From: Xanthomonas maliensis | Lineage (GTDB): Bacteria > Pseudomonadota > Gammaproteobacteria > Xanthomonadales > Xanthomonadaceae | Direction of reading: 5' to 3' | Length of the DNA stretch: 44,105 bases | NCBI RefSeq assembly: GCF_009192945.1 | Contig: NZ_NSET01000054.1 | Coordinates: forward strand, 1 to 44,105 | Part shown: positions 35,216-43,830 of the stretch, piece after piece | Numbering within the stretch: position 1 is the stretch's first letter | Layout: the number at the start of each line of letters is the position of its first letter | The notes under the pieces: generated by a model | What the model was told of the DNA's origin: nothing | Database searches by the model: none | Seen by the model: the letters and a program-made list of their open reading frames with translations, nothing else | Made by a program: the position numbers and the translations under genes

Positions 35216-36277
35216 GTGACTTCCGAATCACCAACTCAACGCGACGCGTCACGCCGCCATATCGGTGCTGCACTGCTGCTGCTTTTCACTCTGGTTGGCA
35301 TGGGTGCCATTGGCACCGCGTTTGCGCAGACCCAGGCGCCCGACGCACGCCTCACGCGCGTGGCCAATCTTGCCGACCAGCACAAGCCTGCCGGCGTCCC
35401 ACAGGACTATGTGCAGACCCCGTTCGGCTATTTCGCGCCGGCCTGTGTCCGTCATGTCGGTGCTGGCGAACGCCTTCTTGCCGATGGCCTACTGCAACAT
35501 GCCAATGGTATCCGGGAACAAACCGCCAGCTGCAGCCAGGATAATTTCACCAGCAGCGGCGTTCGGGTGCGGCCCAATGGCCTTGGCCTGGACGGCCAGC
35601 AGGTTCGCCACGTCGCCGCCAGCACTGCGCTTCGACAACGCCGCCCCGTTCCCGCCGCCATCGATCACGCCTACATCAGTGCGGCCGGCTACGAGAGCGG
35701 AGTGTCGCCGGGGCGCATCGTGGCCAACTGGAAGGTGCCGCCGAACCCCACCAATGTCGCGAACCAGACGGTGTACCTCTTCCCGGCCCTGCAAAGCGAA
35801 GCGCCCGTGATTCTGCAACCGGTGTTGGGGTATCGCGGAGCAAGCAATACCTGGGACTTGAGCAGCTGGAATTGCTGTGAGGAGGGCGTTGTTTGGTACA
35901 GCGATTTCATTCCGGCCAAAAGCGGCGACCAGATCAACGGTGACGTCTACGCTACATGCGGCGCCGGCAAGGTCTGCTCGAACTGGAACATCGACACGCA
36001 CAACGTCACCAGCGGGCGCAGCGTGCGGCTCAGTACAGTCGCCGACGGCGATCCGACCCTGATCATGGCCGGTGCGCTCGAGGTGTATTCGATCGACAGC
36101 TGCGACCAGTATCCCCCCAGCGGCAACATTACCTTCAATGGGGTGGCGGTGTACGACTACCGGATGCGGCAGGTCAGGTCGCCGCCGTGGGGACAGATCA
36201 TCGATAGCTCCGACCTCGATGTCCAATGCAACTACGATCTGGGCACGACCTCCACCACGGCAACCATCTACTATTGA
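35216..36277 (+). CDS. Secreted protein, possible glutamic-peptidase-like fold
   Basis: 353 residues from a GTG start at 35216 that has a GGGAGAG site at a good distance; ATG 35201 is in frame. A long signal peptide or anchor (about 14-38) ends AFAQ. The C-terminal 200 residues are a beta-rich domain with IVANWKVPPNPTNVANQTVY, VILQPVLGY and ALEVYSI. By pattern these resemble the concanavalin-like fold of scytalidoglutamic peptidases (catalytic Gln and Glu); Gln201 and Glu289 would be the candidates. Four cysteines in the domain suggest disulfides. I do not recognise a firm family, so peptidase function is only a suggestion. A strong terminator hairpin follows. Confidence 0.72.
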   Translation: MTSESPTQRDASRRHIGAALLLLFTLVGMGAIGTAFAQTQAPDARLTRVANLADQHKPAGVPQDYVQTPFGYFAPACVRHVGAGERLLADGLLQHANGIREQTASCSQDNFTSSGVRVRPNGLGLDGQQVRHVAASTALRQRRPVPAAIDHAYISAAGYESGVSPGRIVANWKVPPNPTNVANQTVYLFPALQSEAPVILQPVLGYRGASNTWDLSSWNCCEEGVVWYSDFIPAKSGDQINGDVYATCGAGKVCSNWNIDTHNVTSGRSVRLSTVADGDPTLIMAGALEVYSIDSCDQYPPSGNITFNGVAVYDYRMRQVRSPPWGQIIDSSDLDVQCNYDLGTTSTTATIYY

Positions 36278-36285
36278 CGTGAGCT

Positions 36286-36313
36286 TGCGCCGCCGTGCGA
36301 CCACGGCGGCGCA
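36286..36313 (+). terminator. Terminator hairpin after the G1-like gene
   Basis: TGCGCCGCCGTG (36286-36297) and CACGGCGGCGCA (36302-36313) form a perfect 12-bp stem with a 4-base loop, 8 bases after the stop codon, followed by the T-rich TCATATT. A likely transcription end. Confidence 0.65.
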
Positions 36314-36742
36314 TCATATTCCGCGCACATCAGGCGCCGGCGCCACAGATCGCGCGTTCCTTCGCCTAGAACGTGTGATGCACGTCGAGGTGCGTGCGAA
36401 GCATCCTGCGGCGCGTCGAGACAAGGCGTGCGGTTGCCTTGGCGCCAGCCAAGCCGACACCACCCAGCACACGCTCCGCACCGCTGACGGCCAACGCCTC
36501 TCATCTCAACGTGCAGCACACGCTCTAAACCGCCTATCGCAACACGAAGGAAGGTCATCGTCGGCATCGACTCGCGAATGTGCGAGTGCAGATTCCCGCC
36601 TGGCGCGCTGCCGTGACCGCCTGGCCTTGTCTCGGCAGTGCCTGCCGCCCATGCAGGGAAGCGATTCGCTGCACGGCCAGGCATCGCCAGCCAATCACGC
36701 CACGCCGGTGGTGCCCTGCGGCCCCACCGGAGCGGGACGTCC
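36314..36742. other. Gene-free stretch between convergent genes
   Basis: About 430 bases separating the G1-like gene from the aminopeptidase gene. Open frames are short shadows with no ribosome binding site or domain. I see nothing else of note. Confidence 0.5.
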
Positions 36743-39418
36743 TCAGCGCTTGCGCGCCTGCGCCTGTTGCAGCGCCGCGCACAAGCGGATCGCTTCGCCC
36801 GTTTGCGCCAGCCCGCGATCGGCGCCGCTCAGGGTCGCCAGCCGCGGCTTGAAGAAGGCGTCGAGCTGGTCGGCTTCCTGCGTGCTGCAACCGCCGGCAG
36901 CACCCAGCGCCGGCAGACCGCCGCCGTCGAAGGAACCGCTGCGCTGCACGATGCGATCGAAGTTGGCGGTGAACCACGGCCACATCGCAGCATGCGTGGC
37001 CTGCGTGGAATGGCCACGCATCAGCAGGTACTTCATCTCGCCGACCTTGATCGCATCGGTCAAGGCGAAATCCCGCACCTGCGTCAGCAGGGCCGGATCC
37101 TGCACCGCGCCCAAGGCACCGATCATCGCGTTGCGCTGGGCCGGATCGGCATGCGTGCGCAGCGCCTGCTGCAAGGCCTGCACCGCCGGCGCCCCGCGTT
37201 CCTGCACCGCGACCGCCAGGGCCGCCTCCAGCAGGTCCGGATTGGCAGCACCGAAGTCGAGCGCACCGTTGTTGCCAGCCAGCACCGCATCGCCCTGCGC
37301 GAGCAAGGCCTTGCGCACCTCCGGCGTCTGCAGCTGCACGCCCAGCAGACTGCTCAAGCTGGTGCGCAAGCTGGTGTCGTCGATGGAATCGCCGGCACGC
37401 CGCGCGTAGCCAAGCTGACGCAGGCGTGGCAGGTAGGCCTGTTCGGCCGCCTTGCGCAGCACCGCACGCTGGGCATCGCTGCTGGCTTGATGGCGCCACA
37501 TCCACTGCAAGCGGCCGACCATCGCGGTGGCAACGTCAGCCGACTCCGACGATGCCAACTGCTTGAGCGCCGCCAACACGGCGCCATCGTCGGCGTCGCC
37601 GTGACGGTAGGCGGCATCGATCGCATCGGCATAGGCCAGACGCTCGCTCTCGTCCAACTGCCCGATCTGCTTGCCCAGCGCGCTCAACTGCTTGGCCGGC
37701 AGACTGAAACGGTAGTAGCCGGCGCCGCGCGCGTTCGGGAACACCCAGGTATTGCGGCCTGCACCTTCCAGCACGATGCTGCCGCTGGGGCCGTCCAGCA
37801 TCTGGCAGGCCGTGCCGACCTGGCCCTTGCCCTTGCCGTACTTCACGCACACCGGCAAGCCCCATTGCTGGGCCGCCGATCCCGTCGAGCCGATGGGCAG
37901 ATAGCGCTGCTGCTGCACCTTGAGCAGGGTCTTGCCGCCTTCGCGCGCCAGCTGCGTTTGCAGGTAGGGCACACCGGGCTGATTGAGGAAGCTGCGGAAT
38001 GCCGCCTTGAAGTCCTCGCCCTTGCCGGCCGCCTGGGCGATCGCATCGACCAGATCGTCGGCAGTGGCGTTGCCGAACTTGTGCTGGGCGATATAGGCAC
38101 GCATGCCCTCGCGGAACACGTCCTCGCCGACGAAGGCCTCGAACATGCCTAGCACCGCAGCGCCCTTCTGATAGGTGATGCCATCGAACGCGGTCTCGAT
38201 ATCGCCATTGCCGGTGATCGGCTGGCGGATCTTGCGCGCGCTGACCAGGCTGTCGTTATCCATCGCATGCTGCGCGCCGACGATACGGGCCAGGTTTGCG
38301 CGGTATTCCGGATGCAACTGCATGGTGATCTTCTGCTGCATCCAGGTGGCGAAAGCCTCGTTGAGCCAGAGGTCGTCCCACCACGCCATGGTCACGGTGT
38401 CGCCAGTCCACTGATGCGCCAGCTCGTGCGCATTGACGTTGAAGGAGCGCTGCACGTTCTCGGCCGGCGAATCCTTGTCCAGCAGCAGCAGCCAATCGCG
38501 GAAGGTGACGAACCCGGGGTTTTCCATCGCGCCGGCACTGAAGTCCGGTGCAGCGACCAGATCCAGCTTGTCGAACGGGTAGCCGAAGGCGTAGTAGTCC
38601 TCCAACGCCGCGATGATCGCCGGGGTCTGATCCAGCGCCGGGGTGATGCGCGCGCCCTGCCCCTTGACCGCGATCCCGCGCAGCGGCGTGGCGATGCCAC
38701 GCTGTGGCGTCGGTGCCATTGCCGACACCTCGACCACATCCCACGGACCGGCCGCGAACGCCACCAGGTAGGTCGGCAGCGGCAGCGTCGAGGCGAAGGT
38801 CACCGTCTTCCAGCCCTTGCCGGCCGGCTTGGTGGCGATCGCGCGCGTATTGGCCAACGCCTGGTCGTCCTTGGGCACCGTCAGACTCAGGTCGAACGGC
38901 GTCTTGAAGGCCGGCTCGTCGAACCCGGGAAATGCGTAGCGGGCGCTGATCGGCTCCATCTGCGTCATCGCATACGCCTGGCCCTGGGTCTTGACCTGAT
39001 ACAGACCTTGCAACTGCTGATTGAGCGGCGCGCTGTAGCTGATGTCCACCGTCAGGGTTTGCGGCTTGAGCACGCGACCGAAGTCCAGCCGCGCCACGCC
39101 GGCCTTGGCATCGGCCTGCACGTAGCGGGCCGTCACGGCCTTGCCCTTGCCGGGCTTCACCGTGACCTTGCTGACCTTCAGCTCCTTGCCGTGCAACCAC
39201 AGGTGATCCGAGGCCTGCTTGAGCTGCACGCGGATGGTGGTGCGGCCGCTGAACTGCGCCTGGTCCGGATCGATGCGCAGCGCCAGGCTGTAACGCTCGG
39301 GAACGGCCCAGTCCGGCAGCCGGCCGGTCGGCACCGGATCGTCGGAGGATTGCGCGAGCGACGTGCCGCAGCACAGCGCGAGGACGGAAGGAACGATCAG
39401 GCGGGCAAGACGGCGCAT
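36743..39418 (-). CDS. Exported M1-family metalloaminopeptidase
   Basis: 891 residues with a signal peptide (about 1-22, ending SLAQ). The M1 signatures are the exopeptidase motif GAMEN (296-300) and the zinc motif HELAHQW (331-337) with Glu354 in LWLNEAFATW as the third ligand. An N-terminal beta-saddle (ARYAFPGFDEPAFKTPF) and a helical C-terminal ERAP1-like domain complete the enzyme. It removes N-terminal residues from peptides, here probably in the periplasm. With the M28 peptidase, neprosin and the G1-like protein it makes this a protease-rich stretch. It is transcribed alone. Confidence 0.96.
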   Translation of the reverse strand: MRRLARLIVPSVLALCCGTSLAQSSDDPVPTGRLPDWAVPERYSLALRIDPDQAQFSGRTTIRVQLKQASDHLWLHGKELKVSKVTVKPGKGKAVTARYVQADAKAGVARLDFGRVLKPQTLTVDISYSAPLNQQLQGLYQVKTQGQAYAMTQMEPISARYAFPGFDEPAFKTPFDLSLTVPKDDQALANTRAIATKPAGKGWKTVTFASTLPLPTYLVAFAAGPWDVVEVSAMAPTPQRGIATPLRGIAVKGQGARITPALDQTPAIIAALEDYYAFGYPFDKLDLVAAPDFSAGAMENPGFVTFRDWLLLLDKDSPAENVQRSFNVNAHELAHQWTGDTVTMAWWDDLWLNEAFATWMQQKITMQLHPEYRANLARIVGAQHAMDNDSLVSARKIRQPITGNGDIETAFDGITYQKGAAVLGMFEAFVGEDVFREGMRAYIAQHKFGNATADDLVDAIAQAAGKGEDFKAAFRSFLNQPGVPYLQTQLAREGGKTLLKVQQQRYLPIGSTGSAAQQWGLPVCVKYGKGKGQVGTACQMLDGPSGSIVLEGAGRNTWVFPNARGAGYYRFSLPAKQLSALGKQIGQLDESERLAYADAIDAAYRHGDADDGAVLAALKQLASSESADVATAMVGRLQWMWRHQASSDAQRAVLRKAAEQAYLPRLRQLGYARRAGDSIDDTSLRTSLSSLLGVQLQTPEVRKALLAQGDAVLAGNNGALDFGAANPDLLEAALAVAVQERGAPAVQALQQALRTHADPAQRNAMIGALGAVQDPALLTQVRDFALTDAIKVGEMKYLLMRGHSTQATHAAMWPWFTANFDRIVQRSGSFDGGGLPALGAAGGCSTQEADQLDAFFKPRLATLSGADRGLAQTGEAIRLCAALQQAQARKR

Positions 39419-39674
39419 TGGCGATTCCAGTCGTGATAACCGCCGAAGTCCACCATAAAAAGATAATCCTGTCATGTAGTAGCTGCCATCAAGCAAAGGC
39501 ATAACCCACGCCAACCGGGCTCACCTGTGCGAACCCGCCGCACAGCGCCCAAGCCCGGCCCTTCACACGCCAAGGCACGAACAGCCGTGCGCCCATGCAC
39601 TCCGCGGAGCCTTCGCCCATCGCCGGCTTGCTACCATCGATCACCCGCCACACGCCGCCAGGAACAGCGCACTT

Positions 39675-40631
39675 ATGGAAGCCAGCTGCCACCGCGGATG
39701 CCGATACGTCACAGCAATCCTGCTGACCCTTAGTGTCTGGCAGCCGACGGCTGCAAGCCCTGCACCGGTCAACACCGACCCCGCCATCGCCACCCGCGTC
39801 GAAGCGCTCAAGCAAAAGACCCTCAAGGACCTGGTGCAGGTCAAGGGCGGCACCTTCTTGATGGGCGACTTTGGGCCAAGGGACACGGTCAAGCTGCCCT
39901 ATAGCGGCGAGCGCAATGACGATGTGCTGCGGGATGTAACGCTCGATGATTACGCAATCACTGCTCACAAGATTACTTATGCAGACTTCGATGTTTATAC
40001 CGATGCAACCGGCAAAAAAAAGGTTGCTCAAACTAAGACTGATTTAGAATATCGAAACCTCCCCAATATTCCCGCAGGTGTCGACTGGAAAAGCGCGCAA
40101 TCCTATTGCCACTGGATTGGCGAAAAGATAAACACCCCTATGGACCTACCTACCGAAGCACAATGGGAATATGCCGCACGCAGCAGGGGAAAAATGATTG
40201 TTTGGGCGACGGATAATGGCAAGGTAGAAGATGGGCGGAATGTTGAATCTTTTGACCAAGCTTCGGAGGCCCGACAAAAAGGGGGATATGGCGGATATGG
40301 CCCAACAGCTATAGGCCGCTATCCTCCGAACCAGATTGGCCTGTATGATATGATTGACCACGGATTCGAATGGGCGCGAGATTGGTATAGTGATTCTTAC
40401 GACCCCAAAGATTTAGTGAATCCCGCTGGCCCGAAGACCGGAACTGAGAAAGTGCAGCGCTCACACTCCAATTCAGGCGGGGATTCGCTCGCCTTGGTTT
40501 CGATGACATTCACTAGATTCAAACAAGTGCCGTCGCCGCCACCTAATAAAATGCCCGACACAGGCGAGGTAATAGAAGTAAATCAGAATGCATTCAATGC
40601 CTTTAGATGTGTTGCGATTCCAACAAGGTAA
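39675..40631 (+). CDS. Exported SUMF1 (FGE-sulfatase domain) protein
   Basis: 318 residues; the N-terminus CRYVTAILLTLSVWQPTAAS looks like a signal peptide. The SUMF1 fold spans about 55-315: VQVKGGTFLMGDFG, YAITAHKITYADFDVY, LPTEAQWEYAARSRG, NQIGLYDMIDHGFEWARDW and FNAFRCVAIP. The paired catalytic cysteines of true formylglycine-generating enzymes are absent, so it is unlikely to be one. From about 39940 on, the gene is much richer in A/T than its first 90 codons. It is tail to tail with a large predicted T6SS effector; SUMF1-like proteins often accompany such effectors, so an immunity or accessory role is a reasonable inference. Confidence 0.85.
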   Translation: MEASCHRGCRYVTAILLTLSVWQPTAASPAPVNTDPAIATRVEALKQKTLKDLVQVKGGTFLMGDFGPRDTVKLPYSGERNDDVLRDVTLDDYAITAHKITYADFDVYTDATGKKKVAQTKTDLEYRNLPNIPAGVDWKSAQSYCHWIGEKINTPMDLPTEAQWEYAARSRGKMIVWATDNGKVEDGRNVESFDQASEARQKGGYGGYGPTAIGRYPPNQIGLYDMIDHGFEWARDWYSDSYDPKDLVNPAGPKTGTEKVQRSHSNSGGDSLALVSMTFTRFKQVPSPPPNKMPDTGEVIEVNQNAFNAFRCVAIPTR

Positions 40632-40696
40632 AGCGCAAAAATTTACTTTTACCAACATCTTCTTTCAGAGCAATTGCATCTACCTTTAGAAGAACC

Positions 40697-40716
40697 GGGG
40701 GGAGGGATGCCCCCCC
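40697..40716. terminator. G-run/C-run hairpin between convergent genes
   Basis: GGGGGG (40697-40702) can pair with CCCCCC (40711-40716) across an 8-base loop. A T run (40735-40740) lies 18 bases further on the plus strand. A weak candidate terminator for the SUMF1 gene. Confidence 0.3.
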
Positions 40717-40763
40717 AGATCTAGGGAACGCCACTTTTTTCTGCAAGCGCATAGATTTCATCG

Positions 40764-43700
40764 CTATGCCATTCGTGTGTCTGCACCATCATCCAAGGAG
40801 CGACCATGCTCCATCGCCAGCATGGTGCGCGCACCGTCGCGGTCCATCCACAAATACTCCGGATCAATCTGCGCAAAGCTAGGGGAAACAACTCCATCCA
40901 GCATTGCCAGCTGCTGGTCACCCATCTCATTTAATTGAGCCACCTCGTAGCCTTTGGGAAAAGCACCTAATAATGTACGCCTGTGGTTATTGTATTCCTC
41001 TAGATAGCTATTCCCTATTCCCTCAGGCCTCCATCCCGGATTTGAATTTACTTTATCAAATACCTCGCTTTTCAGATCCGAAGTTAACGACAAGCCGTAA
41101 TTAAGGAATCGCATCACATCGCCATCAGCCTTGCCAGCGTCAGCAATTTTCGAACCATCCATGGACATGTGCTGCAGCATATTTATCCACTCGCCGCTCA
41201 ATTTAACGCACTTCACTACATTTATAATCGCACGCTTGTGCTCATTCAGGTAATGAACCTGGATATCCAGTCCTTTACGCTGAATCTCGGGAGCGTTGTT
41301 CCAGTGCGTAGCCCAGTCATGACGAGTAAGTGCATAGAGCAACATGCCGCGAGTTTCGGGAGTCGCATGAATTAACCACTCGGACTTTTTATTGATACTA
41401 GAAACCAACTTATATCTATTATCCGCCCTCTCAAGGCTGTTCATTACAGACTTGAGCATTCCATTGATCTGGCCGAGGCTTTCAGAGAGAAAGATGCCAG
41501 CATCAGAATCCCGCGCAATAGCGAGAAACAGCACTTGCGACAGTGCCATAAACGCATCTCTCGCAAAATAAACCAGCACCTTAAACCCAGCATGCGCCAA
41601 CTGGTAATACACCCACTTGACGAATTCCAGGATGCCGGCGCTTTCGACCACGAAGTCCAGGGCGCCCTTGGCGCCGACGCCCCAGCATAGGCGTGCGCTT
41701 GCTTTGACGCGGAACTTTCCGTTGGCGTAATAGATATTCAACTGGCCGCTGGCGCCCGCGCCGGCGCTGACGGCGACGTCCAGTGACAGTTTGGCGAAGC
41801 TCACCGGCTTGGATTGGTTGGGAGGGAGCCACTGCAGTTCGCCCGATGGCGTCAGCCCTGCTTCGGCGCCGGCGAAGATCTCCGCATTGACCTGCATGCC
41901 GTTGATGTCTTCCGGCGGCTTTTCATTCAATGCAGCCGGCACGATCCGCTGGGAGCGGGCGCCGTTCGGGCCGGGCGGGTCGCCCAGATCCGCGCGCGGT
42001 AGCCCGCTGCGCTCGTCGAAGCGGTTGGCCAGGCTGTCCTGGCGGTCGCGCGGTCGCGGCTGCACGCTCGCCTTGCTGCCGTTGTAGGACACGCCAACCG
42101 CGCCGGTGAGTGCGGCCTTTGCGCCGACAAAGCCATAGAGCTCGCAAGCCAGCTGGAACACGATGGCGCCGAGGTCCATGCCGCCGAAGCACATCTGCCA
42201 GCCCTTGCTGCTGGGCACCGCCAGCGTGTGCACCCACTTGCCTTCGAACAGGATCAGCTTGGCCTGCGCGTTCACCGATGCCTTGGCCTTGAGGTCACCC
42301 TTCTTCGTGTCCCAACTCACTTCGCTGCTGGCGCCGGCGCCGGCGACCAGGCGCATCCACTGGGCGGAGGACTCGACGGTGTAGTTGTCCGACTTCTTGA
42401 CGGTCTCAGCGAACTGATTGGCGCCCATGTCCAGGATGTCCGCGACCCACGGGTCGGCCTTGACGCTGGTGCCGGTCTTCAATTCCGTCGAGATTTTCTT
42501 CATGTCCTCCATGAACTTGGCGGCATCGAAGGTCTTCTTGTCCGAATGCGTGGTGCTGGCCTTGCGGCCGACCTCGCCCTCGACCGGGCCGGAGTGGCTG
42601 ACCTTTTGCGAGGCGCTCAGCTTGACGTTGACCGGTACGCCCTTGATGCGACGCTGCTTGTACTGCTCGTACTTGGTGCGCGGGATGTAACGGCGTCGCA
42701 GGCCGATCTGCTCCTTGCCGTTGGCGCCAGGTGCATTGGCGCCCTTGTTGTAGCTTTCGAAGGTGACCACCTCGACCAGGTCGGCCTTCTTGGAAAAATC
42801 CTTGTTCAACATCTCGGCGACTTTGTCTTCTGCGCCGTTCAAATCCTTTTCGGCCTGCTTGATCGCCTCCGGGTCCCTGCCCTGCAAGGCCTGATTCAAG
42901 GCATAGCGCGATTGATGGACGCCGGCGAAGGTGCTTTCGATATGGCCGCTGACCGCTTCGAATTCCTTCCATACCTCGGGCGTGAGCAACAGCAGTTCTT
43001 CGTCGTGCGCATTGAGCACCGCCGGGGCGCTGACCTTGCCGTTGACCTTGGAGACTGTTCCCTTGCCGGGCGAGGCGACCGCCACCTGGCTCTTGACGCT
43101 GACCTCGTACATGGCCGCATCGGCACCACCCACGCGCGGCTCGAACGCGTCGGAGGTATAGGACAGCTTGTCCGCGCCGGGCAGGTTGAAGACGAACCAG
43201 CACTTGTCGTCGGTGAAGATGCGGTCGGTTTCGCCTTGCTTGTCGGTGTTGCCCTTGATCGGCTTGCCGTCCAGATCCTTGGCGGTGATCTGCTTGCCGT
43301 CCTTGTCGAAGGTATACGCCACGTACGGCGCGCCCGGGATCGGCTTGTTGCCCTGCTTGAAACGAAAGCGCACGCGCACGTGCCGCTTGAGGATCAATTG
43401 CTGGGTCTTCAGCACCTGGAACGCGACCAGCTCGGACGGCTGCAGCGCCAGGATCGCAGTGGTGTTCTTTTCGGCCGGATGCAGATCCGCTTCGATGTAA
43501 CGCGAGAGCTTGGCTTCCCAGACCAGCAGGCGATACCGCTCCACGCCATCGTCCAGCATGCTGTAGGACGGCCGGGAAAACGGCAGCACGCCGCCGGCGG
43601 TTGGTTTTGCCGCTGCGGTGGCGACGACCTGGCTGGTGCGGCCATCCTGGCCGGTGACGCCGCTGGCCACGACGCGGCCATCGAGCACATGCTGGATCTG

Positions 43701-43829
43701 ATAGCGCACCCCGGCACAGGGGAACACGATGCCTTGGGCATTCTGATAGCAGAGCTTGAAATCGCCCTTGGCGATGGCGAGAGGACCATTCTGCGGTTGT
43801 GCAGCGCCCTGCGCCGGAGTGGTTGCCAT
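40764..43829 (-). CDS. Large predicted T6SS effector with variable C-terminus
   Basis: 1021 residues, no signal peptide. The N-terminal part (about 1-250) has repeated small beta modules (VVASGVTGQDGRTSQV; ITAKDLDGKPIKGNTDKQGE) like the carrier modules of VgrG-linked cargo. The middle (about 250-740) is charged, then glycine-rich with hydrophobic stretches (GAIVFQLACELYGFVGAKAA). Near residue 746 the DNA changes from very GC-rich to AT-rich; the rest begins with hydrophobic segments (about 755-800, FKVLVYFARDAFMALSQVLF) and ends in a polar domain. I recognise no catalytic motif. The upstream gene ends within its start (ATGA overlap region; ATG 43838 is an alternative start), so they are cotranscribed. 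Likely a toxin delivered by T6SS; pore formation is possible. Confidence 0.7.
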   Translation of the reverse strand: MATTPAQGAAQPQNGPLAIAKGDFKLCYQNAQGIVFPCAGVRYQIQHVLDGRVVASGVTGQDGRTSQVVATAAAKPTAGGVLPFSRPSYSMLDDGVERYRLLVWEAKLSRYIEADLHPAEKNTTAILALQPSELVAFQVLKTQQLILKRHVRVRFRFKQGNKPIPGAPYVAYTFDKDGKQITAKDLDGKPIKGNTDKQGETDRIFTDDKCWFVFNLPGADKLSYTSDAFEPRVGGADAAMYEVSVKSQVAVASPGKGTVSKVNGKVSAPAVLNAHDEELLLLTPEVWKEFEAVSGHIESTFAGVHQSRYALNQALQGRDPEAIKQAEKDLNGAEDKVAEMLNKDFSKKADLVEVVTFESYNKGANAPGANGKEQIGLRRRYIPRTKYEQYKQRRIKGVPVNVKLSASQKVSHSGPVEGEVGRKASTTHSDKKTFDAAKFMEDMKKISTELKTGTSVKADPWVADILDMGANQFAETVKKSDNYTVESSAQWMRLVAGAGASSEVSWDTKKGDLKAKASVNAQAKLILFEGKWVHTLAVPSSKGWQMCFGGMDLGAIVFQLACELYGFVGAKAALTGAVGVSYNGSKASVQPRPRDRQDSLANRFDERSGLPRADLGDPPGPNGARSQRIVPAALNEKPPEDINGMQVNAEIFAGAEAGLTPSGELQWLPPNQSKPVSFAKLSLDVAVSAGAGASGQLNIYYANGKFRVKASARLCWGVGAKGALDFVVESAGILEFVKWVYYQLAHAGFKVLVYFARDAFMALSQVLFLAIARDSDAGIFLSESLGQINGMLKSVMNSLERADNRYKLVSSINKKSEWLIHATPETRGMLLYALTRHDWATHWNNAPEIQRKGLDIQVHYLNEHKRAIINVVKCVKLSGEWINMLQHMSMDGSKIADAGKADGDVMRFLNYGLSLTSDLKSEVFDKVNSNPGWRPEGIGNSYLEEYNNHRRTLLGAFPKGYEVAQLNEMGDQQLAMLDGVVSPSFAQIDPEYLWMDRDGARTMLAMEHGRSLDDGADTRMA

Positions 43830-43830
43830 G

